This document shows, piece after piece, positions 9,650 to 18,193 of a stretch of 64,000 nt of DNA (the first letter of the stretch is position 1; the number at the start of each line of letters is the position of its first letter). This DNA comes from Sporosarcina sp. P33 (GTDB lineage Bacteria > Bacillota > Bacilli > Bacillales_A > Planococcaceae): assembly GCF_002077155.1 (NCBI RefSeq), contig NZ_CP015027.1, positions 2,520,501-2,584,500 on the forward strand, read 5' to 3'. A program made the position numbers and the translations under genes. A model generated the notes under the pieces. That model saw only the letters and a program-made list of their open reading frames with translations. It was not told the origin of the DNA and ran no database searches.

Positions 9650-9758
9650 GATTCAGCTCCTTTTCATGTATATGATTTTACTTATCATGCCTATTATAAA
9701 TAGTTATTTCTCTTATAGCCAGTCATTTAATATACTGATAACAGGAGGTGTTGTTATC
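9650..9758. promoter_or_regulatory. Divergent regulatory region between LysR and YeiH-type genes
   Basis: About 110 AT-rich bases with dyads typical of LysR operators: ATGAT (9672-9676) with ATCAT (9684-9688), and CTATT with AATAG around three bases (9691-9703). The region also carries both ribosome sites. Which dyad is bound is unknown. Confidence 0.5.
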
Positions 9759-10796
9759 GTGATTTCAGCAAATATTACAACAGAGCAGCATACACCCCAG
9801 CATCCGCCTAAGTGGCTGGCCTGGGTCGGTGGTATAGCATTTACATTTCTTATAGCACTTTTAGGATTTTTCTTAGCAAAAGTACCGGGGTTCGATCATA
9901 TTGGCCAGTTGGCATGCGCGATTATTATCGCAGTCGCATACCGCCAATTTTTCGGCTACCCGGAAATCATCAGAAGCGGAATTGTCTTTTCATCTAAGCG
10001 GCTGCTTCGGACGGCAATTATTTTATACGGCTTGAAGCTAAACATCAGCACGGTGTTAAGCGACGGCCTTGGATTACTCGCACGGGATGTCGGTGTCATC
10101 ATTTTCGCTATTTTGATGACAGTATGGCTGGCAAAAGTATTTAAAGCGGATAAAAATATTTCCATGCTTCTCGGTGTCGGAACTGGTGTCTGCGGTGCAG
10201 CAGCTATTGCAGCAGTGGCTCCGATTATTAAAGCGAAAGATGAAGATACGGCGATCGGCGTCGGCATCATCGCATTAATGGGTACTATTTTTGCGATTGG
10301 CTATACGATTCTTCGGCCGATTCTTCCGCTGGATTCAATTGAGTATGGAATGTGGGCAGGAATCAGTCTCCACGAAGTGGCACACGTCGCGCTGGCGGGT
10401 GCGCCGGCAGGGGAAGACGGTCTGGCGATTGCGTTACTTGCAAAACTCGGCCGGGTCTTTCTGTTAGTTCCACTTTGCTTCATCTTCATTTTCCTGATGA
10501 AACGCAAAAACAAAGAAACAGACGAATCCAATGCGAAAATCGAATTTCCGTGGTTCTTGGTAGGATTCATCGTTCTTAGTATCTTAGGAAGCTATGTATT
10601 CGGTCATTCTATTCCTGTTTCGGACAACGTAATGCAAGGTGTATTCACACTGACGACATGGTTGCTGACAGCAGCAATGGTGGGGCTTGGACTTAATGTA
10701 AGTCTGAGAGATCTTAAAGACCGTGCGATGAAGCCGCTCGCTGCTATGGCGATTACATCGGTATTGCTTTCTGTCATCGCGTATTTTATCGTGTGA
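9759..10796 (+). CDS. YeiH/UPF0324 family membrane transporter (putative sulfate exporter family)
   Basis: A 345-residue integral membrane protein of the YeiH (UPF0324) family with about ten hydrophobic segments. The conserved central part includes LLGVGTGVCGAAAIAAVAPI and SLHEVAHVALAG. Proteins of this family are annotated as putative sulfate exporters; the substrate is not firmly established. GTG at 9759 is chosen because AGGAGG at 9743-9748 lies ten bases upstream and the length then matches the family; an earlier in-frame start would add a hydrophobic stretch overlapping the promoter. The gene is divergent from a CysL/YeiE-like LysR gene, the pairing also seen for yeiE/yeiH in enterobacteria, and is followed by a strong terminator. 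Confidence 0.85.
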   Translation: MISANITTEQHTPQHPPKWLAWVGGIAFTFLIALLGFFLAKVPGFDHIGQLACAIIIAVAYRQFFGYPEIIRSGIVFSSKRLLRTAIILYGLKLNISTVLSDGLGLLARDVGVIIFAILMTVWLAKVFKADKNISMLLGVGTGVCGAAAIAAVAPIIKAKDEDTAIGVGIIALMGTIFAIGYTILRPILPLDSIEYGMWAGISLHEVAHVALAGAPAGEDGLAIALLAKLGRVFLLVPLCFIFIFLMKRKNKETDESNAKIEFPWFLVGFIVLSILGSYVFGHSIPVSDNVMQGVFTLTTWLLTAAMVGLGLNVSLRDLKDRAMKPLAAMAITSVLLSVIAYFIV

Positions 10797-10818
10797 TGAA
10801 CAAGTTCAAAAATTATAC

Positions 10819-10858
10819 AGTCAGTCCCGCAGAATGAATTCTGCCGGGCTGACTTTTT
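10819..10858 (+). terminator. Strong terminator after the YeiH-type gene
   Basis: AGTCAGTCCCGCAGAAT (from 10819) pairs with ATTCTGCCGGGCTGACT (to 10854), with one or two mismatches, then TTTTT. Confidence 0.9.
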
Positions 10859-10884
10859 ATTTGCAAAAAACTAGACTTTGCTGA

Positions 10885-10940
10885 TTGACTTTATATAGTC
10901 TACCCCCTAAACTATTACTATTGGTTGAGGGGGTGGACTA
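10885..10940 (+). promoter_or_regulatory. Promoter with operator-like dyad for the MarR/MMPL operon
   Basis: TTGACT (10885-10890), 17 bases, then TAAACT (10908-10913) forms a SigmaA-type promoter. The arm TAGTCTACCCCCT (10896-10908) fills the spacer. Its inverse, AGGGGGTGGACTA (10928-10940), matches at 12 of 13 bases, lies 32 bp away centre to centre and includes the ribosome site. The first arm would lie upstream of the transcript start, so a DNA operator for the MarR protein is more likely than an RNA hairpin. Confidence 0.7.
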
Positions 10941-10942
10941 TT

Positions 10943-11389
10943 TTGAAAGAACAACTTCAGGAAGCGGTGGAACTATTTGAAGAAGTGATTATTTACGGCA
11001 CTGAACATGTCGTTAAAAATTTGGATATGCCGATATGGAAAGACTATTCGCGTGAACAAATCCAAGTGTTGAAAATCCTTTCTGCCTATGGACACTTATC
11101 AAGCGGACAGCTGGCGGAAATTCAAGGAGTACATAAAAGCGCCATTTCGACCCGGCTCAAGAAACTGGTTGAAAAAGAACTTGTTGTGTCAGAAAAAGAC
11201 CCGAACGATCAGCGGATTAACCGAATTGCACTGACTGCAAAAGGGTTGGAAGTGCTGTCTATTTCGGATGAAGCAATCTATGAAAGTGTCGAAAAGCTGT
11301 TCAAAGACCAGATTGATGAACAGGAGCTGGAGCAATTCATCGGCACATTTCGTAAGCTCAAATCAATTCTAGTAATGAAGGAGAGGTAA
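10943..11389 (+). CDS. MarR-family regulator (YdgG-like)
   Basis: A 148-residue winged-helix repressor. The helix-turn-helix is about residues 50-90 (GQLAEIQGVHKSAISTRLKK), followed by the wing (VSEKDPNDQRINRIALTAKG) with the family's D-x-R-x-N/K pattern. The start is TTG at 10943, nine bases after GAGGGGG. The stop is four bases before the MMPL gene, so the two form an operon equivalent to Bacillus subtilis ydgG-ydgH. It probably represses its own operon through the dyad in its promoter and is released by a lipophilic compound. Confidence 0.88.
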   Translation: MKEQLQEAVELFEEVIIYGTEHVVKNLDMPIWKDYSREQIQVLKILSAYGHLSSGQLAEIQGVHKSAISTRLKKLVEKELVVSEKDPNDQRINRIALTAKGLEVLSISDEAIYESVEKLFKDQIDEQELEQFIGTFRKLKSILVMKER

Positions 11390-11392
11390 TTT

Positions 11393-14041
11393 GTGAAAAA
11401 CGTACTAAAATTCAAATGGCCGATTACGATTGGTTTAGTTGTACTGACGGCCGTGTTATTCATACTCGCGCCGGATTTGGCAAAGCAGGTAGAACAAGCA
11501 GGATCTTTCCAGCTGCTCGACTCTGCTGATTCCCAAAAAGCCGCAAAAATGCTTGAAGATGCGGGGGAAGCGGATGAAACGATTTCGCTCGTCTATGCAC
11601 TGGAACAGCCGGCGGACAAAGCGAAGAAAAAAGAAATTTCTGCTGTGGCTGAGGAAATCAAAGGAGTCAGTAAGACGGTAACTAGTGTCCTGGATCCGTT
11701 TGAAAGTGAAGAAGTAGAAAATCAGTTGGTTTCTGAAGATAAAAAAACAGTCTTATTGCCGATAACAGTGGATGGTTCTCAGGACGAAATTATCCAGGTG
11801 GCAGAAAAGATTAAAAAAGACCTGGTGTCAAAAGACGATGCAGTCTATATGACAGGGGAAGCAATTATCAATCATGACGTTAATGAAAGTGCGCAGGAAG
11901 GCTTGAAAAAGACGGAGTTAATAACTGTTGTATTAATTTTCGCCTTATTACTCTTTGTGTTCCGCTCGATTGTGACACCGTTTGTTCCTTTATTGGCGGT
12001 CGGGATCACTTATTTATTGAGCCAGTCATTGGTAGCTTTCTTCATCGACTGGTTTGGGTTCCCGGTTTCCAATTACACGCAAATATTCCTCGTGGCGATT
12101 TTATTCGGTCTCGGGACAGATTACTGCATTCTGCTGCTGAGCCGCTATAAAGAAGAACTGCTCGCAGGCCATGAAGTGGAAGAGGCGATCATTAATACGT
12201 ATAAAACGGCTGGCCGCACGCTGTTCATCAGTGCGCTTGCTGTATTTATCGGTTTCGCGGCGATCGGCTTTGCGGACTTCCCAATATTTAAGTCGGCAGT
12301 CGCGGTGGCCGTCGGTATTGCGGTCCTCATGCTGATTTTGTTCACGGTCGTTCCGTTGTTAATGTCAATTTTGAAGGATAAATTATTCTGGCCGTCAAAA
12401 GGTGCCGCATCACATAAAGACAGTAAACTGTGGATTGCTTTCAGTAAGGTGTCGGTCATGCGTCCGCTCGTTTCTATGCTGATCGTGGCAGTGATTACAG
12501 TGCCTTTGCTTTTGACATATGATAATGATTTGTCATTTAATACAGTGGATGAAATTGACAGCAGTAAAGAATCTGTTAAAGGATTGAATCTCATCTCAGA
12601 TGCATTTGGTGAAGGAGATTCATTGCCTGTGCAAGTGTTATTGAAAAAAGATTCACCGATTGTTAAAGAAGGGGATGTCACATATTTAGAAGCGATTTCC
12701 CGTGACCTGGAAAAAGTGGAAGGCGTCAAAAGTGTACGTACGGTGACGCGTCCGACTGGTGAACTGTTAGAAGACTTATATGTGGATCATCAGATTGGAC
12801 TGATGGCAGACGGCTTACAGCAGGCGAATGACGGCATACAGGAAATCCGCCTTGGTCTCGCGGCAGTTCAGTATAATTTACGGGATGCAGCCAATCAGCT
12901 GCCTTCTGGCGGAGCGGGCGGCGGTGCCGGACTGATCCAAGCCGCAAATGGAATCGAACAGATTACCAATCAGTTATCGCAGATTTCAGGCGGTCTGCAG
13001 CAAGGCATGCCGGCAGCACAGGCAGCGGGCGGTTTGGATGCACTCGGTAATGAGCTAGATAAAATCAGCGGCGGGATTGCAGGTGCCGGATCACAGATTA
13101 GTCAGAGCGGATCGCAAATTGGCCAATTAAAAGGCGGATTAAAGCAGTTGGGCAGCGGTGTGAAGGCTTCTAAAGACGGATTGGCCGAAGTGACGACCGG
13201 TCTGCAGGAAATTGCGGATATGCTCGAAGACATGGCGGATACGAAAAGTGTGCGGGATACGGGATTATTCATTCCCAAAGGCACACTGGATAATGAAGAA
13301 TTCAAACCGGTGATTGACCGCTATGCATTTGACGATGAAAAGGGAATTCTGATGGAAGTCATTTTGACGGAAAACCCTTATTCGCGCGATGCCATTTCAA
13401 CGGTTCATGATATAAAAGATACTGTAAAGCGTTCGGTCATCGGTACGCCGTTTGAAGATGCAGAGCTGGCATTCAGCGGTATTTCAAGTATCAACTCAGA
13501 TTTGAATGACATCTCCTCTGCCGATTTTACGCGTACAGTAACGGTTATGTTAGTCGGCTTATTCATTGTATTGTTCGTCCTGTTCCGTTCGGCAATCATG
13601 CCGCTGTATATGATCGGTTCACTATTGCTGACATATTATACAGCGATTTCGATTACGGAATTAGTATTTGTTAATGGTCTCGGCTACGACGGGATCAGCT
13701 GGGCGGTTCCGTTCTTCGGATTTATCATGCTGATCGCACTCGGCGTGGACTACTCCATCTTTCTTCTGGACCGTTTCCGCGAAGAGAGCATAGGGGGTAT
13801 GAAGGTCCGCGAAGCGCTGATGTATTCAATGGCGAAAATGGGTACGGTTATTATTACGGCAGCTGTTATTTTGGCAGGTACATTCGGGGCAATGATGCCT
13901 TCAGGTGTCTTAAGTCTTGTGCAGATTGCCACAATTGTTATTTCCGGTTTGTTATTATACGGCTTAATTATCTTGCCGCTGCTGATTCCGGCTATTACGG
14001 TATCATTCGGACGCGGCGTATGGTGGCCGTTCAGAGGTTAA
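11393..14041 (+). CDS. MMPL/RND-family exporter (YdgH-like)
   Basis: An 882-residue membrane protein with two transmembrane blocks, about residues 175-330 and 705-880. Each holds the MMPL signature (GLGTDYCILLLSRYKEE and ALGVDYSIFLLDRFREE), whose aspartates carry protons. The extracellular part between the blocks contains glycine- and glutamine-rich coiled helices, ending with GLQEIADMLEDMADTKSV. These proteins export lipids or hydrophobic drugs with proton drive. The start is GTG at 11393 after GGAGAGG. The gene follows its MarR regulator and has its own terminator. The substrate is unknown. Confidence 0.9.
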   Translation: MKNVLKFKWPITIGLVVLTAVLFILAPDLAKQVEQAGSFQLLDSADSQKAAKMLEDAGEADETISLVYALEQPADKAKKKEISAVAEEIKGVSKTVTSVLDPFESEEVENQLVSEDKKTVLLPITVDGSQDEIIQVAEKIKKDLVSKDDAVYMTGEAIINHDVNESAQEGLKKTELITVVLIFALLLFVFRSIVTPFVPLLAVGITYLLSQSLVAFFIDWFGFPVSNYTQIFLVAILFGLGTDYCILLLSRYKEELLAGHEVEEAIINTYKTAGRTLFISALAVFIGFAAIGFADFPIFKSAVAVAVGIAVLMLILFTVVPLLMSILKDKLFWPSKGAASHKDSKLWIAFSKVSVMRPLVSMLIVAVITVPLLLTYDNDLSFNTVDEIDSSKESVKGLNLISDAFGEGDSLPVQVLLKKDSPIVKEGDVTYLEAISRDLEKVEGVKSVRTVTRPTGELLEDLYVDHQIGLMADGLQQANDGIQEIRLGLAAVQYNLRDAANQLPSGGAGGGAGLIQAANGIEQITNQLSQISGGLQQGMPAAQAAGGLDALGNELDKISGGIAGAGSQISQSGSQIGQLKGGLKQLGSGVKASKDGLAEVTTGLQEIADMLEDMADTKSVRDTGLFIPKGTLDNEEFKPVIDRYAFDDEKGILMEVILTENPYSRDAISTVHDIKDTVKRSVIGTPFEDAELAFSGISSINSDLNDISSADFTRTVTVMLVGLFIVLFVLFRSAIMPLYMIGSLLLTYYTAISITELVFVNGLGYDGISWAVPFFGFIMLIALGVDYSIFLLDRFREESIGGMKVREALMYSMAKMGTVIITAAVILAGTFGAMMPSGVLSLVQIATIVISGLLLYGLIILPLLIPAITVSFGRGVWWPFRG

Positions 14042-14044
14042 ACG

Positions 14045-14080
14045 AAAAGGCGCTCGGCAAATTCTGCTGAGTGCTTTTTG
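14045..14080 (+). terminator. Terminator after the MMPL gene
   Basis: AAAAGGCGCTCGGCA pairs imperfectly with TGCTGAGTGCTTTTT (14065-14079). Confidence 0.75.
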
Positions 14081-14147
14081 TCTATGTTTACTTGGCTGCG
14101 CAGTATGGGTAAATAAAGTGAAAAAGACAGACAGGAGATTGTTTACG

Positions 14148-15344
14148 ATGAAACTGCATAAAGGATCACTATATTGGGATACGACATTCCAGAGAGAAGG
14201 TTTTGCAAAGGCAGAGCGTAAAGAAATATATGATGCGGTCATTATAGGCGGGGGGATGTCTGGGGCATTGACTGCCTATGTACTGTCGAATGAAGGCTAT
14301 TCAATTGCGCTGATTGAACAGGATGAAGCCGGAGGGGGAAGCACGTCAGCTAACACCGGTTTATTACAGTTTTCCAACGACATTATGCTGCATGAACTGA
14401 TCAAGCAAATCGGGGAAGACAAGGCGGTCGAATTTTATTTGTCATGTAAAGAAGCGATGAAAAATCTGCAGGACGTGGCGGAACATGCACCGTTTGACGT
14501 GAATTTCCATACGAGAGAAAGTTTATACTACGCCAGTACGGAAGAAGATGTCGCCAGATTAAAAAAAGAATATGATGCACTGAGGAAACACGGCTTTCCC
14601 GTGGAGTTTTGGAAACGTGAAGACATCGAAGCTTATTTCCCGTTTTCCCAGCCTGCCGCAATTGTGACGGAAGGTGATGCCGAAGTGAATCCGCTTCGTT
14701 TATGTATGGGGGCAATTTACTATGCATATGAAAGAGGAATGGATGTCTTTGAACATACCGAAGTGCTGGGAATTCAGGATACCGAAGAGCGTGTACTGAT
14801 CAAAACAACGGATGGTGATTTTCAGGCAAGGGCAGTTATCGTCACAACAGGCTATGCGCCGGCCCCTGATATGACAATTCCGCAAAAAGATGTGAAAGTC
14901 ACCTATGCGGCCGCCACACAGCCAATAGAAGATTTGTCATTTTGGCGTGACCGTATGATGATTTGGGAAACTAAACGCCCGTATTTATATATGCGTCTGA
15001 CGGATGATAACCGAATTGTAGTTGGCGGGCTGGATCAAAATATGGATACGTTACCTGATTCAGAGGAACATATCGCAAAGAAATTCGGCCAATTAAAAAG
15101 CGAACTGCAGGAACTGTTCCCAGAGCAGAAGCTTCATTTTGACTATGAGTGGACGGCGCTGTTCGGCGAATCGACCGATGAACTGCCCGTCATTGGCCGT
15201 CATCCATTGGAACCGCATGTCTATTATTTGATAGGACTCGGCGGCAACGGAACAGTGTACAGTATGCTCGGTGCATATTTGCTCCGAGATGAACTGGCAG
15301 GGAAGTCCAATCCGAATGAATCGATTTTAGAAATAGAACGCTGA
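14148..15344 (+). CDS. DAO-family FAD-dependent oxidoreductase
   Basis: A 398-residue flavoenzyme of the D-amino-acid oxidase superfamily. The FAD-binding signature GGGMSGALTAYVLSNEG starts near residue 35, followed by the acidic ALIEQDEAGGGSTSANTG, where the glycine- and serine-rich turn contacts the cofactor. The C-terminal part has GLGGNGTVYSMLGAYLL, the usual end of the FAD fold. Relatives oxidise amines, sarcosine, glycine or gamma-glutamylputrescine; substrate is not predictable here. The ATG at 14148 is nine bases after AGGAGA; an upstream GTG lacks a good ribosome site. It is monocistronic, ending before a terminator. Confidence 0.85.
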   Translation: MKLHKGSLYWDTTFQREGFAKAERKEIYDAVIIGGGMSGALTAYVLSNEGYSIALIEQDEAGGGSTSANTGLLQFSNDIMLHELIKQIGEDKAVEFYLSCKEAMKNLQDVAEHAPFDVNFHTRESLYYASTEEDVARLKKEYDALRKHGFPVEFWKREDIEAYFPFSQPAAIVTEGDAEVNPLRLCMGAIYYAYERGMDVFEHTEVLGIQDTEERVLIKTTDGDFQARAVIVTTGYAPAPDMTIPQKDVKVTYAAATQPIEDLSFWRDRMMIWETKRPYLYMRLTDDNRIVVGGLDQNMDTLPDSEEHIAKKFGQLKSELQELFPEQKLHFDYEWTALFGESTDELPVIGRHPLEPHVYYLIGLGGNGTVYSMLGAYLLRDELAGKSNPNESILEIER

Positions 15345-15407
15345 CGGGCTGCCGATGTACTTTAATTGGTTCAATAGTTAGGGAGAAGTCATTAACAAAT
15401 ATTTTAC

Positions 15408-15444
15408 AAAAGACATCATTCAGTTATGAACAGATGTCTTTTTT
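15408..15444 (+). terminator. Terminator after the FAD oxidoreductase gene
   Basis: AAAAGACATC (15408-15417) pairs with GATGTCTTTT (15433-15442), followed by more T. Confidence 0.85.
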
Positions 15445-15647
15445 CATTGCCAACCTGCTATTTTAACAGACAGATTGAATGAATCAGCTCATCCGGAATG
15501 TGATAGAATGGATATTATTGTTTATTCCATAAAAGGGCCAGATGGTCAAACATACAGAAAATAACAAGCTTGTAGATTTTCCAAAGAAATTGGTTATTGG
15601 AAATGAGATGCTCTTGACAAGTCGTTGTAAAGATAGTGTATGGTTTA

Positions 15648-15769
15648 GGATTCTCTCTGCAGAACCGGACGCTTTCCTGAGGGGGCGCGGCGGACTCGCC
15701 AGAAGTGCGTTGGCGATTACGCCTGTCAACCTGATCCTCCAGGAGTCGCCGGTTCTTCCGGGAGAATCC
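15648..15769. repeat. Long imperfect palindrome in intergenic DNA
   Basis: GGATTCTC at the left end is the inverse of GAGAATCC at the right end, and GCAGAACCGGACGC pairs with the GTCGCCGGTTCT region. The GC-rich middle holds GGCGCGGCGGACTCGCC. From memory, this GGACGCTTTCC...GGAGTCGCC design recalls intergenic palindromes common in Bacillales genomes. No gene is seen in 15445-16170 apart from this and the next repeat. Confidence 0.6.
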
Positions 15770-16037
15770 TTGAGTTATTTCCGCAGGTCAGTTAGTGTTC
15801 GTCCAGAAATTGGAGTATGGTAAGTGACTCTATCTGCGCGGTGTGGTTGGAGCTATGGATTGCCTGACTGAATGGACAACCAAGCGATTTTTTTCTCCAT
15901 TCAGTTCATCGAAATAGTCATAGTAGCTAAAAAATTACCGCTTTCTAACTTCAAAAATGGACGCATTGTATCAGACAAGTCTACTCGGCTTTCACTGCTT
16001 GCAGAGGGCTATCAAACTGTCTTATGTACACTAATTA

Positions 16038-16100
16038 CGGCTGTAGCGCAGATTAACGAGTTCCAATCGTTATCCCATCTACGGGCGCGATAACGGAATA
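16038..16100 (+). repeat. Diverged direct repeat, upstream copy
   Basis: CGGCTGTAGCGCAGATTAAC begins a segment resembling 16825-16880. The copy also holds a hairpin, CGTTATC with GATAACG, at about 16068-16095. The two copies bracket the AT-rich membrane gene. Confidence 0.45.
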
Positions 16101-16170
16101 AGACTTGTGCTTTAAACGGCCGTATTCTTAAGTGAAATGGTCCTTTCTTTGTTAAAAAGGAGAATGTAGA

Positions 16171-16590
16171 ATGATATTAATTATCTACGCAGTCACTAGT
16201 ATTGTTAGCAGTTTTATATTTGTACAACTAATTTCATTAAGGTATTTTGATTCATTAAATTTCTTTGAGCTAACTGATTTTATTGTGTTATGGGGATTTT
16301 TTGTATCACCAATCTTTTTGATTGGTGGTTTTATCGCTTTATGCGTGGATTTCTTTGTACAGGAGTTTTTTAAAACAAGAAATTACTTTATTTCTTTAAT
16401 TATATTTCTACTTCTGGGAATAGTTTGTAACATTTATGCTTTAGGAGATTTGGTAAGAAACGGGTGGGGCGAAGGAGTTATGGAGTATCTAGTTTTAGGC
16501 GTTGTGGGTTCAGTTCTTTATCTTCACATTTGGCTGTTTTTGAATAAACTTGCCATAAAGACAAGAACTTATTCACTGGGTCAGTCTTAA
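16171..16590 (+). CDS. Orphan small membrane protein, four predicted segments
   Basis: A 139-residue very hydrophobic protein with four likely membrane segments (about residues 1-22, 38-62, 70-92 and 103-128) and a short polar tail. No family is recognised. AAGGAG before the ATG at 16171 supports translation. Its DNA is visibly richer in A and T than its neighbours, and it sits alone in about 1.7 kb of non-coding sequence between two diverged direct repeats. Together these suggest acquisition from elsewhere. It could instead be a lineage-specific membrane protein. The gene is reasonably secure; its function is unknown. Confidence 0.65.
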   Translation: MILIIYAVTSIVSSFIFVQLISLRYFDSLNFFELTDFIVLWGFFVSPIFLIGGFIALCVDFFVQEFFKTRNYFISLIIFLLLGIVCNIYALGDLVRNGWGEGVMEYLVLGVVGSVLYLHIWLFLNKLAIKTRTYSLGQS

Positions 16591-16629
16591 AAGTATAGAA
16601 TTTTATACTTAGCAATCCCGCGCGATTGC
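16591..16629 (+). terminator. Paired hairpins after the orphan membrane gene
   Basis: AAGTATA with TATACTT (16591-16610), then GCAATC with GATTGC (16612-16629). No T tract follows the second, so termination is tentative. Confidence 0.45.
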
Positions 16630-16824
16630 GTTACATGATTTATTCGTAGTCACTTAGTTGAGCGGAGCGGAAGCTAGCGACGGGAGGATCAGCGAGAGCC
16701 GTAACGAAGAACGGCTTTTGCGAGTGAAGCGCCGCGAGAAGGAGCACATCTCTGTTTTGACAAGTGAAACACCCAGAGCGAAGCGGAGAGGTGTGGTTCA
16801 ACGCCCGCCCATAGGACACGCATC

Positions 16825-16880
16825 CGGCTGCAGCGCAGATCAACGGTTTCAAACCACTATCTACCTATCAGACGCGAATA
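16825..16880 (+). repeat. Diverged direct repeat, downstream copy
   Basis: CGGCTGCAGCGCAGATCAAC matches the start of the copy at 16038 with two differences in the first 20 bases, then falls off. The stretch 16640-16820 holds GC-rich repeat-like sequence with the hairpin AGCCGT / ACGGCT but no convincing gene. Confidence 0.45.
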
Positions 16881-16952
16881 TGAAGTAAACATCATTCCTC
16901 ATATTCAACCAATAGAGATTTTTGTTTAATCAAATTCATAAAGCAGTAAACC

Positions 16953-16974
16953 AAAAAACGCTGAGCGTTTTTTT
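16953..16974. terminator. Bidirectional terminator
   Basis: AAAAAACGCT and AGCGTTTTTT form a tight hairpin with runs of A and T on both sides. It serves the minus-strand lipid kinase gene and any transcript from the left. Confidence 0.8.
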
Positions 16975-17055
16975 AACTTGCGTATGGGTAATCTGAATCT
17001 GCACAGCCATAGTGTTAGTTACATGACTTGCTGCATTCTCCCGCCGGTTTTACCT

Positions 17056-17949
17056 TCACTTTACCCGTATCATCTTCAAATGTCCCGGCAATACAGTGAT
17101 CTTCTTTGCAGTTTCTTCGTAGATCTCTCCATCCATATCCGCCTTCTTGCCAACGGGCTGTAAAACCTCCAATGCATCCGCTTGAATATATTCGAGCTGG
17201 GTCAACTGTTCATTTTCCACAACAGGATTCTGCAATGTAAGCAATTCGCGGAAAGCGGATAAGCTGGAATCGCGGACGATAAGCACATCCAGCTTCCCGT
17301 CAAAAGGAGACAGCGAAACGATTGGCAGTTCAGTCGTTCCGATAAACCGGCCATTCAGTACGAACAGCAAAATAGCCTCACCTTCCAGTTCAGTTCCTTC
17401 ACAACGGATTTTATAGTAAAAAGGCTCCGTTTGATTCAACGTCCGCAATGTGCTGAGCAAATAACTGATAGAGCCGAAGCGTTTCTTTTCATTGGATTTC
17501 ACATTTTCTGATGTGTCGGTAACTAGGCCGGTCCCCCAGAAGTTCATGAAATAATCGTCACCTGCTTGTCCGACATCAGTATCAATGACGGAGCCGGAAA
17601 GCAGGGAAGCGGCTGCTTCATTCAATGTTTGCGGAATGCCGAGTGACCGGCTGAAATCATTGGAAGTGCCGCCTGGGAGTATGGCAATGGCGGGACGTAC
17701 CGGCAAAGGAGCGATGCTGTTGATGCATGTATGCACTGTACCGTCCCCGCCGAGAATGATGAGCAGGTCGACTTGGCCGCCGTACTCCCTGCAGGCTTTT
17801 TGCAGTTCCACTTCAGACGCTGTATGCAGCACGATGAGTTCATCGATTGCTTGCGTAAACACATGAATAGTATCGGAAAGCTTTTGCTGCGTATCATCTT
17901 CTCCGGCGGTCCGGTTATACAGAAACAATGCCCGTTTGAAACGAAGCAT
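17056..17949 (-). CDS. Diacylglycerol/lipid kinase family protein (DagK/YegS/BmrU-like)
   Basis: A 297-residue protein of the DAGK catalytic family. It transfers phosphate from ATP to a lipid such as diacylglycerol at the inner face of the membrane. The nucleotide loop LIILGGDGTVHTCIN is near residues 70-84, followed by ILPGGTSNDFSRSL near 95. The C-terminal half carries the second domain, with FDGKLDVLIV. The start is ATG at 17949: AGGAA lies nine bases before it, while the in-frame GTG at 17958 abuts the ribosome site. It is monocistronic. Whether the substrate is diacylglycerol or another lipid is not visible. Confidence 0.88.
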   Translation of the reverse strand: MLRFKRALFLYNRTAGEDDTQQKLSDTIHVFTQAIDELIVLHTASEVELQKACREYGGQVDLLIILGGDGTVHTCINSIAPLPVRPAIAILPGGTSNDFSRSLGIPQTLNEAAASLLSGSVIDTDVGQAGDDYFMNFWGTGLVTDTSENVKSNEKKRFGSISYLLSTLRTLNQTEPFYYKIRCEGTELEGEAILLFVLNGRFIGTTELPIVSLSPFDGKLDVLIVRDSSLSAFRELLTLQNPVVENEQLTQLEYIQADALEVLQPVGKKADMDGEIYEETAKKITVLPGHLKMIRVK

Positions 17950-18142
17950 AGTTTTCACTTCCTTTTTTACTTTATTATTCCCGATTTATTGAAACGGAAA
18001 CTAGTGGATGAAGAGCGGACAGTGCTGGCTGATTTCTTTCATTCACCTAAAGAGCGTTTGCGCCCTGGCGGATAAGCCCTTGATCGATAATTTATGAATA
18101 GATGCTGCTCGCTTCAGCAGTGAATTAGAACTGACAGAAGAG

Positions 18143-18168
18143 GTTATTTTACCGGTTCGTCAGGGAAT
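18143..18168 (+). promoter_or_regulatory. Possible SigmaB-type promoter for the DUF488 gene
   Basis: GTTATT, 14 bases, GGGAAT. The second box is good and the first is weak. It ends about 25 bp before the start codon. The preceding stretch 17959-18142 has short frames that look like decayed coding sequence but no supported gene. Confidence 0.35.
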
Positions 18169-18193
18169 AACAGTAGAGAAGGAGTGAGTATAT

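Noticed and set aside
9645..9758. A longer N-terminus for the YeiH-type protein
   Set aside because: It would overlap the divergent promoter and has no ribosome site; GTG at 9759 has AGGAGG.
16640..16852. A short gene in the GC-rich stretch after the orphan membrane gene
   Set aside because: Frames are open on both strands with no ribosome site; the DNA looks like repeat debris.
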